A stretch of 64,000 nt of DNA from Crenothrix polyspora (GTDB lineage: Bacteria > Pseudomonadota > Gammaproteobacteria > Methylococcales > Methylomonadaceae), in the NCBI RefSeq assembly GCF_900163755.1, contig NZ_FUKI01000126.1, forward strand, positions 1 to 64,000, read 5' to 3'. The notes below the pieces were generated by a model. It saw only the letters and a program-made list of their open reading frames with translations, made no database searches and was not told the DNA's origin. Position numbers and translations under genes: made by a program. Below, in pieces: positions 8,383-17,226 of the stretch (within the stretch, counting starts at the first letter, position 1; each line of letters begins with the position of its first letter).

Positions 8383-9222
8383 TTAATGACCGTGAACAAT
8401 ATTATGCAGGGTACAAATCAATCCCACCCCCGCTGCAATCAACATAATCTGCTGTAACGAGGTTTTCATATCGGTTTTTTTGTGTAAGGAGGGGATTAAA
8501 TCCGCCACTGCAATATAAATAAAACTGGAAGCCGCGAGTGCTAACAGGTAGGGTAATTTATCGTGCAGGTCTGCTAAACAGAAATACGCTAACACGCCGC
8601 CCAGAACTGTGGATAAGCTGGCCAGTACATTATAAAACAGCGCCTTGGCGTTAGAGTAGCCGCTGTGTAATAAAATTGCAAAATCCCCTACTTCTTGCGG
8701 AATTTCATGCGCAGCAACGGCAAGGCTGGTGACAATACCTAATTGCACATCGGTTAAAAAGGCGGCGGCAATCAACACACCATCGACAAAATTATGAATG
8801 CTGTCGCCGACAATAATTAACGAACCTGCCGATTTAGCACCGTGACCATGATGGCCATGATTGTGGCCGCCATGATCATGATGCGCGTGTTCAGCGTCAG
8901 CGTCGTCGCCGTGTGCTTCGCAGTGTTCACCGTAATGGCAATGTCGCCAAAGCAATAATTTCTCCAGTACAAAGAAGCCTAAAATCCCCGCCAATATCGT
9001 GCCAGACAGCGCTTGAAACTGCTCAGGTTTGGCACCGGTAAATACTTCGGGGATTAACCCCCAAAATGCCACTGCCAGTAAAGCCCCAATCGCAAAACTG
9101 ATGCCGTGCGGTAACAGCGCATTTCTGCGTTGTTCAGACAGTAATAAAAAAATTGCTGCCGCCAGCACACTTAACACCCCGCCAATAGCGGTAAAAATAA
9201 TAATTAAAAGCAATAAATGCAC
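8383..9222 (-). CDS. ZIP-family divalent metal transporter
   Basis: 279 residues with about eight transmembrane helices. A His-rich cytoplasmic loop (about residues 94-128, many HxH and HGHH runs) separates the third and fourth helices. The metal path is visible as HNFVDG (H143, N144, D147) in helix 4 and HEIPQE (H172, E173, E177) in helix 5, the signatures of ZIP zinc/iron uptake proteins. Its start is only 4 bp from the end of yfiH, so it is last in the rluD-yfiH-zip unit. Metal specificity cannot be read from the sequence. Confidence 0.9.
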   Translation of the reverse strand: MHLLLLIIIFTAIGGVLSVLAAAIFLLLSEQRRNALLPHGISFAIGALLAVAFWGLIPEVFTGAKPEQFQALSGTILAGILGFFVLEKLLLWRHCHYGEHCEAHGDDADAEHAHHDHGGHNHGHHGHGAKSAGSLIIVGDSIHNFVDGVLIAAAFLTDVQLGIVTSLAVAAHEIPQEVGDFAILLHSGYSNAKALFYNVLASLSTVLGGVLAYFCLADLHDKLPYLLALAASSFIYIAVADLIPSLHKKTDMKTSLQQIMLIAAGVGLICTLHNIVHGH

Positions 9223-9226
9223 AGCG

Positions 9227-9958
9227 TTATGTTCTCCAAATCAGGCTAGCCATGCGTCCAGTTTCCTTATCACGTCGATAAGAGTAAAAACGTTCATGCT
9301 CGGTAACGGTGCAAAAATTGCCACTATAAATTTTATCAATGCCCAAAACGCTTAATTCAACGCGTGCTAGGTGATAAATATCAGCTAGCCAGCGGTGGTT
9401 TTGCTGCGTAAAAGCACCGGTAAAAATCACTGATTTTTCTATAAAAGCGGCGCGTACTTCAGTACCCACTTCAAAACAAGCAGGCCCTATGGCGGGCCCT
9501 AGCCAAACCAGCAGCTTATCAGCGTGCATGGCCGTTATTGTGTTGGTAATAATGCCATCTAATAAGCCTTTCCATCCGGCATGAATCGCCGCTACACAGC
9601 TACCATCTTCTGCGCACACCAGTAACGGTAAGCAATCTGCTGTCATCACCGTACACACCACATTAGCGGCACGGCTGTAACTGGCATCCGCTTGTGGCAA
9701 GCCTGTTACCGTGCTGGCATCAACGGCAATATTGCTGTGTACTTGTTGCAACCACACAGGCTCAGCCGGTAGCATTAAGCTTTGTCTTATGATATTACGG
9801 TTTTGCGCCACCGTATTAACATCGTCACCCACATGAGTGGCAGGGTTTAAGCTGGCATAACAGCCAGTGCTGACACCGCCTGTGCGTAACGTACTGACAG
9901 CATGAATATTTTTAGGCGCAGGCCAGTTAGGCACTAGCCAAGGATTATTGGTTGTCAT
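9227..9958 (-). CDS. yfiH: Laccase-domain purine nucleoside phosphorylase YfiH
   Basis: 243 residues of the YfiH/PgeF (Cu-oxidase_4, DUF152) family. The three metal-binding positions are present: H in WLQQVHS, C in TADCLPLLV and H in AAIHAGWKG. Family members act as purine nucleoside phosphorylase/adenosine deaminase, and E. coli PgeF corrects mis-incorporated L-Ser in peptidoglycan precursors. It overlaps the end of rluD by 14 bp, the common rluD-yfiH order of gammaproteobacteria. Confidence 0.9.
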   Translation of the reverse strand: MTTNNPWLVPNWPAPKNIHAVSTLRTGGVSTGCYASLNPATHVGDDVNTVAQNRNIIRQSLMLPAEPVWLQQVHSNIAVDASTVTGLPQADASYSRAANVVCTVMTADCLPLLVCAEDGSCVAAIHAGWKGLLDGIITNTITAMHADKLLVWLGPAIGPACFEVGTEVRAAFIEKSVIFTGAFTQQNHRWLADIYHLARVELSVLGIDKIYSGNFCTVTEHERFYSYRRDKETGRMASLIWRT

Positions 9959-10892
9959 TTTCAGTCAAGGCTTCTAATAAATCGACCATATCAAAAGGCA
10001 GCGGCTGCTCCCATTCCAGATATTCTTCGGTGACGGGGTGTTTTAAGCCCAGCTTTGCCGCGTGTAAAGCTTGGCGTTTAAAACTGCGTAACGTTGTTGC
10101 AAAGCGTTCGGTACAATTAGGCGGCATTTGAAAACGCCCGCTGTACACTTGGTCGCCCAGCAACGGGAAACGAATATGCGCCATATGCACTCTAATTTGA
10201 TGAGTGCGACCTGTTTCTAGCTTGACCCGAATCAGTGTGTGGCGTAAAAAACGTTGGCTAACACGGTAGTGGGTGACGGCTTCTTTGCCGGACATGCGTA
10301 TCATATAGCGTTTGCGGTCAGCTGGATCTCTGCCAATTGGTTCATCGACCGTGCCACCTGCGGTCATTCGGCCACGGCAAATAGCAATGTATTCGCGGAC
10401 AATGCTGCGTTCTTGCAATTGTTGCGTTAAGCTGTTGTGCGCGGGTAAGGTTTTAGCGACCATCAATAAGCCGCTGGTGTCTTTATCAATACGATGCACG
10501 ATGCCGGCTCTTGGCAGGCTGTCTAAGCCAGGTACGTAATTTAGCAAGGCATTGAGCAACGTGCCATTCCAATTGCCCACGGCAGGATGTACCACCAAGC
10601 CCGCAGGTTTGTTGACAATCAAGATACTGTCATCTTCAAAAATAATATCCAGTGGGATGTTTTCAGCTTCCGCAGTAATCACTACTTCGGCTTCGGCATC
10701 TAATATGATGATTTCACCGCCATCCATTTTTGTTTTAGGGCTGATGTTGATGGCATCGTTAATTTGCACGCGGCCTGATTTAATCCACGTTTGCAATTTA
10801 CTGCGCGAATAATCGGCAAACAGTTCTGCAAGCGCCTGATCTAAACGCATTCCGGCTAATTCGTAAGGCACTTCTTCGGTTAGTCTTGTCAT
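9945..10892 (-). CDS. rluD: 23S rRNA pseudouridine synthase RluD
   Basis: From the chosen ATG the product is 315 residues: an S4 RNA-binding domain (LDQALAELFADYSRSKLQTWIKSGRV) and an RsuA/RluD catalytic domain with the HRIDKDTSG motif carrying the catalytic aspartate. It modifies U1911, U1915 and U1917 in helix 69. The start at 10892 is chosen because the protein then begins MTRLTEEV like E. coli RluD and has AGAAG upstream. A longer frame starts at 10967 but would overlap divergent bamD. BamD beside RluD is a conserved gammaproteobacterial arrangement. Confidence 0.92.
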   Translation of the reverse strand: MTRLTEEVPYELAGMRLDQALAELFADYSRSKLQTWIKSGRVQINDAINISPKTKMDGGEIIILDAEAEVVITAEAENIPLDIIFEDDSILIVNKPAGLVVHPAVGNWNGTLLNALLNYVPGLDSLPRAGIVHRIDKDTSGLLMVAKTLPAHNSLTQQLQERSIVREYIAICRGRMTAGGTVDEPIGRDPADRKRYMIRMSGKEAVTHYRVSQRFLRHTLIRVKLETGRTHQIRVHMAHIRFPLLGDQVYSGRFQMPPNCTERFATTLRSFKRQALHAAKLGLKHPVTEEYLEWEQPLPFDMVDLLEALTENDNQ

Positions 10893-11008
10893 AACAAGTT
10901 CTTCTGATAAACCCATTGTTAAGTTATACTCGCAGCTGAGCTTGGCATGATACTGTGCCATGTACACCTAACGAAAAACCTCTAATGTTACAACGTGTCG
11001 TCAGTACT

Positions 11009-11887
11009 ATGCGATTAATTTTAATTAAATCTTTATTTATTTTTACAGTAAGCCTTATTTTAGTGGGCTGTCAGACGCTAAAAAGCATGGTGTCTGATAA
11101 TTCTGAGTCAACAAAAAATGAGTGTTCCCAATGGAAAGATGCCGATAATCAAGATGATGACTGTGTTGATTGGGATGCCAGTAAATTCTCTAGTAAAGCC
11201 AAAAAAGCTTTAGAGGATGGTAATTATGATAAGTCGATTAAGATTTATGAAGCCTTAGAAGCGCGCTATCCGTTTGGGCCTGATTCTGGGCAAACGCAGT
11301 TGAATATTGCGTATGCGTATTTTAAAAATGGTGATCATGATGCGGCTATTAGCACCGCTGACCATTTTATTAAAACTAATCCGCGTAGCGCACACGTTGA
11401 TTACGCGTATTATTTAAAAGGCTTAGTCAATTATAAGCGCGATATCGGCTTTATTGACCGCTATTTACCTACCGATGGTTCGCAACGCGATCCTGGTAGC
11501 GCGAATGAAGCTTACAATATTTTTGCTGAATTACTGCGGCGTTTCCCCAATAGTCGCTATGTGCCGGATGTAAAACGCCGGATGATGGGGCTTAAGAACA
11601 AACTGGCCATGCACGAAGTGAATGTCGCCCGCTATTATATAAAACGCAAAGCTTATGTGGCCGCCGCCAACAGAGCAACCGGTGTAGTTGAAAAATACCA
11701 ACGTACCCCAGCAATTCCTCATGCGTTAAAAATTATGCAGGAAGCCTACACCAAGTTAGAGATAACTGAGTTAGCCAATGATGCCGAGCGGGTTTATCAA
11801 GAAAATTTTGCTCACGCGCCTCCTGAAAATACTCAAAATGTAACGTTGGCTCAGAAAGTATGGGATTTTATTGGTTTGGATGAATAG
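11009..11887 (+). CDS. bamD: Outer-membrane assembly lipoprotein BamD
   Basis: A lipoprotein signal MRLILIKSLFIFTVSLILVGC ends in lipobox LVGC, followed by an acidic linker rich in D, S and N and then TPR repeats (NYDKSIKIYEALEARYPFGP, AEARYPF-type motif of BamD). It is part of the BAM complex that folds outer-membrane barrels. The 292-residue length is larger than E. coli BamD (245), mostly because of the N-terminal acidic stretch (DNQDDDCVDWD). Starts at 10955 or 10985 are possible; 11009 gives the cleanest lipoprotein signal. Confidence 0.9.
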   Translation: MRLILIKSLFIFTVSLILVGCQTLKSMVSDNSESTKNECSQWKDADNQDDDCVDWDASKFSSKAKKALEDGNYDKSIKIYEALEARYPFGPDSGQTQLNIAYAYFKNGDHDAAISTADHFIKTNPRSAHVDYAYYLKGLVNYKRDIGFIDRYLPTDGSQRDPGSANEAYNIFAELLRRFPNSRYVPDVKRRMMGLKNKLAMHEVNVARYYIKRKAYVAAANRATGVVEKYQRTPAIPHALKIMQEAYTKLEITELANDAERVYQENFAHAPPENTQNVTLAQKVWDFIGLDE

Positions 11888-11919
11888 GTTGTCAATTTAA
11901 GCTGGGATTTGTTTTGTAG

Positions 11920-11945
11920 GTTGGGGTGACGTTAGGAACCCCAAC
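11920..11945 (+). repeat. Hairpin after bamD
   Basis: GTTGGGGT and ACCCCAAC form an 8-bp perfect stem with a 10-base loop, 33 bp after the bamD stop. There is no T run. It may be an intergenic repeat or a weak bidirectional terminator between bamD and the convergent HopJ gene. Confidence 0.45.
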
Positions 11946-11984
11946 ACGTACTAGGTAGCCCCGAAAACCGATAAATAATGATGC

Positions 11985-12326
11985 TTATTTAGCCGTTAAC
12001 GGATTACCGTTAAATTGCAAACCGTCCCAGCCATAACGCATAAAATTACGGATATTTTGATGCCCAGTGCCGTCAGGATCATTTAATACGTCATTACGGT
12101 AATAGTCGCCGAATAAAGCGAGCGTTTGCTGCTTGTCTAAGTTGTTTTGCATGGCAAAAGCAAAAATTTTACACGAGCCTTCATTGGTTCCAGCCGAATT
12201 AACTAATGATCCATTGGTAAATTCTGCTGGAGAGTAATGATAATTTTTACTGATGATTGTAATAGTTTCATCGAAAGTGATGGTTTGATTATTTTGTATT
12301 TTTTTAATAAATAAAGCCAGTGTCAT
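11985..12326 (-). CDS. HopJ-family protein
   Basis: 113 residues matching the HopJ type III effector family: YHYSPAEFTNG near the start, then the hallmark NEGSCKIFAFA, LALFGDYYRNDVLNDPDGTGHQNIRNFM and a closing W-x-G-x-x-F-x-G-x-P-L. Despite the name, the family occurs widely in free-living gammaproteobacteria without type III secretion and its function is unknown. The tail QFNGNPLTAK is typical. It is a single gene, convergent with bamD. Confidence 0.85.
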   Translation of the reverse strand: MTLALFIKKIQNNQTITFDETITIISKNYHYSPAEFTNGSLVNSAGTNEGSCKIFAFAMQNNLDKQQTLALFGDYYRNDVLNDPDGTGHQNIRNFMRYGWDGLQFNGNPLTAK

Positions 12327-12447
12327 AGATGTTTTATGTTTTTTTGAGATTTAATAACGTGAAAGTTTTTGTTTTTGCTATCTAATTAAGGTGGAATACA
12401 GCGTAATGTCGTTGTTGTGGGCTGGGGTAATGTTATCTCACCACAAC

Positions 12448-13011
12448 TTACATTAACGCGGATATTTTTCGAAAATCAGGGTGCGAAGAATCTCTTATCC
12501 ATTCAAATAATACCGACTCATAGTTGGTAACCGTAATATTATGCCGATGTAAGCGCTGCATGGCATTTACGCGATGCCTGTTTTTCCGTGAACAAATAGC
12601 ATCTTCAACAACATAGACATCATAACCGATATGAAATAATTCCAATGCGGTTTGCAATACGCTTAAGTGCGCTTCTTGCCCCACTAAAATGATTTGCCGT
12701 CGCCCGCTAGCGCGTAAGGCCATATAAAAACCCTCGGCGGCAAAGCAAGAAAAACTGGTTTTATTAAACGCTTGTTTGGGGTTGAGTAATTTGTTAACAA
12801 TATTTTTATCGGTTTGGCCTAATATTTTGGGGCATAACTCAGTTAAAAAAACAGGAATATGTAACACGCCCGCCGCTTCAACCAAGCTGCTGATATGTTG
12901 AATTGTCGGTTTGTATTCTGCTTTGGGCATCACCGCTGACAATTTAGGCTGCACATCAATGACGATTAGCAGGCTGTTTTCCGCAGACAATAGGTTTAAT
13001 GGTGCGTTCAT
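12448..13011 (-). CDS. Isochorismatase-family protein with Ser in place of catalytic Cys
   Basis: 187 residues from ATG 13011; a TTG 39 bp upstream is less likely. The fold and two of three triad residues are clear: D19 (IVIDVQPKL) and K84 (FNKTSFS). The segment that normally reads EAHVCVLQTAL is EAHLSVLQTAL, so S117 replaces the nucleophilic cysteine. The protein may bind without hydrolysing or use serine. It is a single gene between the HopJ gene and smpB, all on the minus strand. Confidence 0.85.
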   Translation of the reverse strand: MNAPLNLLSAENSLLIVIDVQPKLSAVMPKAEYKPTIQHISSLVEAAGVLHIPVFLTELCPKILGQTDKNIVNKLLNPKQAFNKTSFSCFAAEGFYMALRASGRRQIILVGQEAHLSVLQTALELFHIGYDVYVVEDAICSRKNRHRVNAMQRLHRHNITVTNYESVLFEWIRDSSHPDFRKISALM

Positions 13012-13077
13012 TAGTTTTAATAAAATCCAGCTGTCGGTGAATACTGACAATAGGCTAGATTAAATTAAGGAGTCAAA

Positions 13078-13099
13078 CAATAGGTAGTATTACCTATTG
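13078..13099 (-). repeat. Perfect 9-bp inverted repeat, possible smpB terminator
   Basis: CAATAGGTA and TACCTATTG with a GTAT loop, 47 bp downstream of smpB and 67 bp upstream of the isochorismatase start. On the minus strand it is followed by TTTG, a weak T tract. It is either a terminator or an operator. Confidence 0.4.
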
Positions 13100-13145
13100 C
13101 GTCTAACAAAAAATCATGCTTTTGATATTTTACAATGCGTTATTG

Positions 13146-13631
13146 TTAGGCATGTTTCATAATACGTTCTTTTTCGCGCTGCCAATCACGATCTTTTGAG
13201 GCGGTGCGCTTATCGTGTAATTGCTTACCCTTGGCCAGACCAATTTCTAACTTAGCCCTGCCATTTTTCCAATACATCGATAATGGCATTAACGTATAGC
13301 CTTTGCGCTCCACTGCACCAATTAACTTATTGAGTTCATGCCGATTTAATAGCAGCTTCTTCATACGCACGGCTTCGGGTTTAATATGGGTAGACGCAGA
13401 CAGCATGGGTGAAATATGCGCTCCCGACAACCAGGCCTCGCCACGCTTAATCACCACATAGCTTTCTTTGAGTTGAATGCGGCCATCGCGGAGACTTTTA
13501 ACCTCCCAACCTTCCAGCACTAAACCGGCTTCAAAACGTTCTTCTACGAAATATTCATGCCGTACCTGACGGTTAACTGCAATGCTGGCATTTTGTTGTT
13601 TAGTGTCTTTTTTGGACTTTTTATCAGCCAT
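13146..13631 (-). CDS. smpB: SsrA-binding protein SmpB
   Basis: 161 residues with an OB-fold core: [39 protein letters not shown] and, near the end, [26 protein letters not shown], the basic tail that enters the ribosomal decoding site. SmpB delivers tmRNA to stalled ribosomes. The N terminus has an extra lysine-rich stretch ([13 protein letters not shown]). The ssrA gene itself is not in the window. Proximity to ratA-ratB is the usual gammaproteobacterial order, here separated by an inserted transporter gene. Confidence 0.96.
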   Translation of the reverse strand: MADKKSKKDTKQQNASIAVNRQVRHEYFVEERFEAGLVLEGWEVKSLRDGRIQLKESYVVIKRGEAWLSGAHISPMLSASTHIKPEAVRMKKLLLNRHELNKLIGAVERKGYTLMPLSMYWKNGRAKLEIGLAKGKQLHDKRTASKDRDWQREKERIMKHA

Positions 13632-13726
13632 AGTATGTATTTAGTATTTTTAAACTGACGTAAAGGAATAATTTTGTTATTTTACTCGATATTAACCGAT
13701 AAGTTAGTTTTTAATAGGCTCACAAA

Positions 13727-15085
13727 ATGGATACAAAAAAATCAATACAGGGCGAATGGTCGTCAGACTTTGGCTTTATTCTCGCCGCTACAGGGTCTGC
13801 TGTTGGCTTAGGCAATATCTGGAAATTCCCCTACATTGCCGGAGAAAACGGCGGTGGCGCGTTTGTCATTGTGTATTTAGCCTGTGTGCTACTTATCGGC
13901 ATGCCTATTATGATGGCTGAAACGCTGATGGGGCGACGCAGTCGGCAAAATCCTATTGATACTCTGATCACCTTAACCGAAGAAGCCGGTGCAGATAAAC
14001 GCTGGCGTTATTTAGGCTGGATGGGAGTGATTGCCGGATTTTTGATACTGTCTTATTACAGCGTGATTGCCGGTTGGGCATCAGCATACGTCGTTAAAAA
14101 TCTCACTGGTAGTTTTTCCGGTGCTAGTCCTGCGGACATTAAGACACTGTTTGATAGTTTTATCGCAAGTCCGATGCAGTTGATCTTCTGGCACACGCTG
14201 TTTATGGTCGCCACCATGTTAATTGTGGCGCGTGGTGTAAATGGTGGCTTGGAAAAATCAGTACGCTTTTTAATACCTGGTTTATTCGTATTGCTGATAT
14301 TACTGCTCGGTTATGCGATGACTACCAGCGGTTACTTTAAAGGTTTAAACTTCTTACTTAACCCCGATTTTAGCAAATTAACCGGCACGTCTATTTTGAT
14401 GGCGATGGGGCAGGCGTTTTTTACACTCAGTATTGGTATGGGCGCTGTGATGGTATACGGTGCATATTTACCCAAAAATGTATCGATTGCCAAGGCTATT
14501 TTCATTATTGCTGGCGCTGACACGCTGGTTGCTTTACTGGCGGGGCTGATTATTTTTCCGATTGTTTTTACACACCAATTACAGCCGGATTCTGGTCCTG
14601 GGCTTATTTTTCAAACTTTGCCAATTGCCTTCGGTAATATGACGGCTGGTTGGTTGGTGGGTACTTTATTTTTTATCGCTTTAGTCTTTGCGGCGCTGTC
14701 TTCGTCTATCTCGCTGATTGAACCGGCGGTTGCTTGGTTGATAGAACACAAAGGTTTAACCCGTCAGCAAGCGTGCATTAAATCGGGTTTGGCGGCATGG
14801 CTAATGGGTTTAATCACGGTATTTTCGTTTAACGTTTGGTCGGGTTTTAAGATTTTTAATCAGAATTTGTTTGAATTAATCGATTTTATAACTTCAAACC
14901 TGATGTTACCAGCCGGTGGTTTGTGTATCGCCGTGTTTGCTGGCTGGATTATGCACCAGCAGCATACTGAAAATGAATTGGCGCTGCCTGATGCGCAAAG
15001 TTACATACTGTGGCGCGTTGTGGTGCGCTATGTTTGCCCGTGTGCGGTGTTTTTGGTGTTTCTTCACGTTGCTGGAGTAGTGTAA
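13727..15085 (+). CDS. Sodium-dependent transporter of the NSS (SNF) family
   Basis: 452 residues with about 11-12 membrane helices of the LeuT fold. TM1 holds GSAVGLGNIWKFPYIAGENGGGAF, where unwound-helix residues bind Na+ and substrate; TM6 has AFFTLSIGMGAVMVYGAYLPK. It belongs to the bacterial neurotransmitter:sodium symporter family that takes up amino acids or related compounds. The 11-helix length is common in the bacterial branch. It sits between smpB and ratA, and ratA starts 2 bp after its stop, so it shares their transcript. Confidence 0.9.
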   Translation: MDTKKSIQGEWSSDFGFILAATGSAVGLGNIWKFPYIAGENGGGAFVIVYLACVLLIGMPIMMAETLMGRRSRQNPIDTLITLTEEAGADKRWRYLGWMGVIAGFLILSYYSVIAGWASAYVVKNLTGSFSGASPADIKTLFDSFIASPMQLIFWHTLFMVATMLIVARGVNGGLEKSVRFLIPGLFVLLILLLGYAMTTSGYFKGLNFLLNPDFSKLTGTSILMAMGQAFFTLSIGMGAVMVYGAYLPKNVSIAKAIFIIAGADTLVALLAGLIIFPIVFTHQLQPDSGPGLIFQTLPIAFGNMTAGWLVGTLFFIALVFAALSSSISLIEPAVAWLIEHKGLTRQQACIKSGLAAWLMGLITVFSFNVWSGFKIFNQNLFELIDFITSNLMLPAGGLCIAVFAGWIMHQQHTENELALPDAQSYILWRVVVRYVCPCAVFLVFLHVAGVV

Positions 15086-15087
15086 TC

Positions 15088-15522
15088 ATGACTGTTGTAG
15101 AAAAAAGCGCTTTGGTTAAATTTTCTGCGCTGCAAATGTTTGAGCTGGTTAACGATATTGAATCTTATCCAAAGTTTTTGCCGTGGTGTAGTGCTAGTCG
15201 CATTCTTAAACGCGGTGAAGATTTTGTTGAGGCTGAGTTATTGATAGCCAAGGGCGGATTTAAAAAAGCTTTTTCTACCCGAAATAAGATAGATAATGGC
15301 GGAAAAATAACCGTTTCTTTGCTGGATGGGCCATTTTCTTACTTGGAAGGTTCGTGGAATTTTTTACCGCTACGTGAAAATGCTAGCAAAATTTCGCTGA
15401 ATTTAGAATTTGAAATGGCAGGAAAATTGGCCAATTTGGCGTTTGGTGCGGTATTTAATCAAATTTGTAACACGATGGTGGGCGCGTTTACCCAGCGTGC
15501 TAAAGATGTTTATGGCTATTGA
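15088..15522 (+). CDS. ratA: START-domain protein RatA/PasT (CoQ10-binding-like)
   Basis: 144 residues of the polyketide cyclase/START fold: VVEKSALVKFSALQMFELVNDIESYPKFLPWC, then WNFLP and the long C-terminal helix GAVFNQICNTMVGAFTQRAKDVYG. It is related to yeast Coq10, which binds ubiquinone. In E. coli RatA (PasT) was reported as a toxin blocking 70S assembly; the respiratory role is better supported in several organisms. ATG 15088 is chosen because upstream codons overlap the transporter. It overlaps ratB by 11 bp. Confidence 0.9.
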   Translation: MTVVEKSALVKFSALQMFELVNDIESYPKFLPWCSASRILKRGEDFVEAELLIAKGGFKKAFSTRNKIDNGGKITVSLLDGPFSYLEGSWNFLPLRENASKISLNLEFEMAGKLANLAFGAVFNQICNTMVGAFTQRAKDVYGY

Positions 15523-15808
15523 TAGCGCATCCAGTCAGATGTTGTTAATAGAAATTGCTTATGCGACATCGCATAAGCAACGCCTTGTTGCGGTACAAAT
15601 ACCAGCAGGGTCAACGGTTGAACAGGCTATTTGGGTATCGGGTTTATTAAATGAATTTCCTGAGATTGACTTAAAGCAGACTAAAGTGGGGATTTTTGGT
15701 AGCGTGTGCGATTTGGATCAATTACTTAAGCAGGGCGATCGCGTCGAGATTTATCGCCCCCTGGTATTAGAGCCAAAAGCGGCAAGGTTACAAAGAGCGG
15801 CAAAATGA
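15512..15808 (+). CDS. ratB: RnfH-family ubiquitin-fold protein RatB
   Basis: 98 residues from ATG 15512, which overlaps the ratA stop. The beta-grasp pattern and the closing GDRVEIYRPLVLEPKAARLQRA are the RnfH/UPF0125 signature. Called the antitoxin RatB in some reports; its biochemical role is not settled. The ratA-ratB order next to smpB is strongly conserved. Confidence 0.9.
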   Translation: MAIDSASSQMLLIEIAYATSHKQRLVAVQIPAGSTVEQAIWVSGLLNEFPEIDLKQTKVGIFGSVCDLDQLLKQGDRVEIYRPLVLEPKAARLQRAAK

Positions 15809-15861
15809 TTTGCAAGCACGATATTTATTGATTATTTCGCGTATTACGCCACAGGTTTACC

Positions 15862-16767
15862 ATGCTGACTGAAAAATATATCAATCCGTTTACTGATTAT
15901 GGCTTTAAACGCTTATTTGGCGAAGAGGCTCATAAAGATTTGTTATTGGATTTTTTAAATGAGTTACTGTATGAAGAACAAGGGCAAATTAAAAGTTTAA
16001 CCTTTCTCAAAACAGAACACTTGGGTTCAACTGAAACCGATAGAAAAGCCATTTTTGATTTGTATTGTGAAAATGAAAAAGGTGAGAAATTTATCGTTGA
16101 ATTACAAAAAACCAAGCAAAATTTTTTTAAAGAACGGGCATTATATTATTCAACATTTCCTATTCAGGAACAGGCTAAAAAAGGTGATTGGGCGTATGAT
16201 TTAAAAGCGATTTACACCATCGCTATTTTAGATTTTGTTTTTATTGAAGATGCCGAGGAGTTGGATAAATACAAATACGTGATTAAACTCAGCGATATTG
16301 AAACCAATAAGGTTTTTTACGATAAATTAACCTTTGTCTATTTGGAAATGCCTAAATTTAAAAAAGCATTAGCGGATATAGAAACGCATTTTGAAAAATG
16401 GTTATATGTGTTGAGGCATTTAAACGAACTGGAAAAAATCCCCGCCAAGTTATCAGAAAAAGTGTTTAGTCGATTGTTTGAAGTGGCAGAAATCGCTAAA
16501 TTTAACCGTGAACAATTAATGCAGTATGAAGACAGCTTAAAGTATTATCGTGATTTGAATAATTCATTTTCTACCGCCAAAGTAGAGGCAATGAAAGAAG
16601 GCTTGAAACAAGGATTAGCGCAAGGATTGGAGCAAGGATTGGCACAAGGTAAGTTAGCAGAAAAGCTGGCGCAAGCTGTAAAAATGAAGAAAAAAGGTTA
16701 TGATGCAGATGACATTATAGAAATAACTGGCTTGGATGAGCAAACGATTGCAAGCTTGCGCTTTTAA
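15862..16767 (+). CDS. Rpn-family PD-(D/E)XK nuclease (transposase_31-like)
   Basis: 301 residues. The N-terminal domain starts NPFTDYGFKRLFGEEAHKDLL and holds the nuclease core D-(about 14)-E-x-Q (AIFDLYCENEKGEKFIVELQ), as in RpnA-like recombination-promoting nucleases. The C-terminal third contains a short repeat array (GLKQGLAQGLEQGLAQGK) then a helical MKKKGYDADDIIEITGL tail, common in this family and prone to length change. Not a true transposase. It is a single gene after ratB, and a 117-bp inverted-repeat element starts at the base after its stop codon. Confidence 0.85.
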   Translation: MLTEKYINPFTDYGFKRLFGEEAHKDLLLDFLNELLYEEQGQIKSLTFLKTEHLGSTETDRKAIFDLYCENEKGEKFIVELQKTKQNFFKERALYYSTFPIQEQAKKGDWAYDLKAIYTIAILDFVFIEDAEELDKYKYVIKLSDIETNKVFYDKLTFVYLEMPKFKKALADIETHFEKWLYVLRHLNELEKIPAKLSEKVFSRLFEVAEIAKFNREQLMQYEDSLKYYRDLNNSFSTAKVEAMKEGLKQGLAQGLEQGLAQGKLAEKLAQAVKMKKKGYDADDIIEITGLDEQTIASLRF

Positions 16768-16884
16768 CTAAACTCAGTCACTTTTTATATCGGGTGTGTT
16801 TTGTTTGGTGTGAGATTTACGAGGCTTTGAAAATCTTGTAGGTCTGCAATGTTACTCGATAAAATAAATGTGACTGAATGCTAG
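16768..16884. mobile_element. Miniature inverted-repeat element, copy 1 (palindrome family D)
   Basis: A 117-bp unit with ends CTAAACTCAGTCAC and GTGACTGAATGCTAG (inverted relative to each other) and a decayed central palindrome at 16813-16845 (AGATTTACGAGG.. and ..TTGTAGGTCT). A second copy with the same ends, a conserved inner motif TCGGGTGT and a perfect palindrome lies inside the xerC pseudogene. There is no transposase, so movement would need help in trans. Confidence 0.65.
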
Positions 16885-16919
16885 ATAGTTTATTGTCTTG
16901 AAACTTGTGAGGAAAGATT

Positions 16920-17183
16920 ATGAAGCACTGTGTAAAATTAACTCTGGCTGCGGCGATGGTAAGTTTAAGTGCAGGTTGTGCAACACATGCGGGCACCGCA
17001 GACCTGCAAGCACAAATTGATAGCCTAAAAGCACCTGAAGACCAGGTGGTAATTGATTCGGCTCGTGCGCAGGCCGCCGCTTCAGCAACTCAAATAGATG
17101 TTAATCTCACCGATCATGCGCTTGAGCTAGCTAATTTCAGGATAGGGAAAAGGTTTCGGGGTGCAATGAAAAAAAATCACTAA
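16920..17183 (+). CDS. Small Lpp-like lipoprotein
   Basis: 87 residues with a lipoprotein signal ending in LSAGC (lipobox cysteine at about residue 20). The mature part begins ATHAGTADLQAQIDSLKA, a short heptad coiled-coil stretch recalling the alanine-zipper start of murein lipoprotein Lpp. The C terminus is basic (RGAMKKNH) but has no terminal YRK, so covalent peptidoglycan linkage is uncertain. A GAGGAAAG Shine-Dalgarno is seen before the ATG. Confidence 0.75.
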   Translation: MKHCVKLTLAAAMVSLSAGCATHAGTADLQAQIDSLKAPEDQVVIDSARAQAAASATQIDVNLTDHALELANFRIGKRFRGAMKKNH

Positions 17184-17226
17184 TCGTGTGCTGATTTTTA
17201 TATTGACTAATTAAGAGGGTTTTAGG

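Noticed and set aside
10893..10967. Longer N terminus of RluD
   Set aside because: It would overlap the bamD start region and adds residues not seen in RluD; the internal ATG has a better ribosome site.
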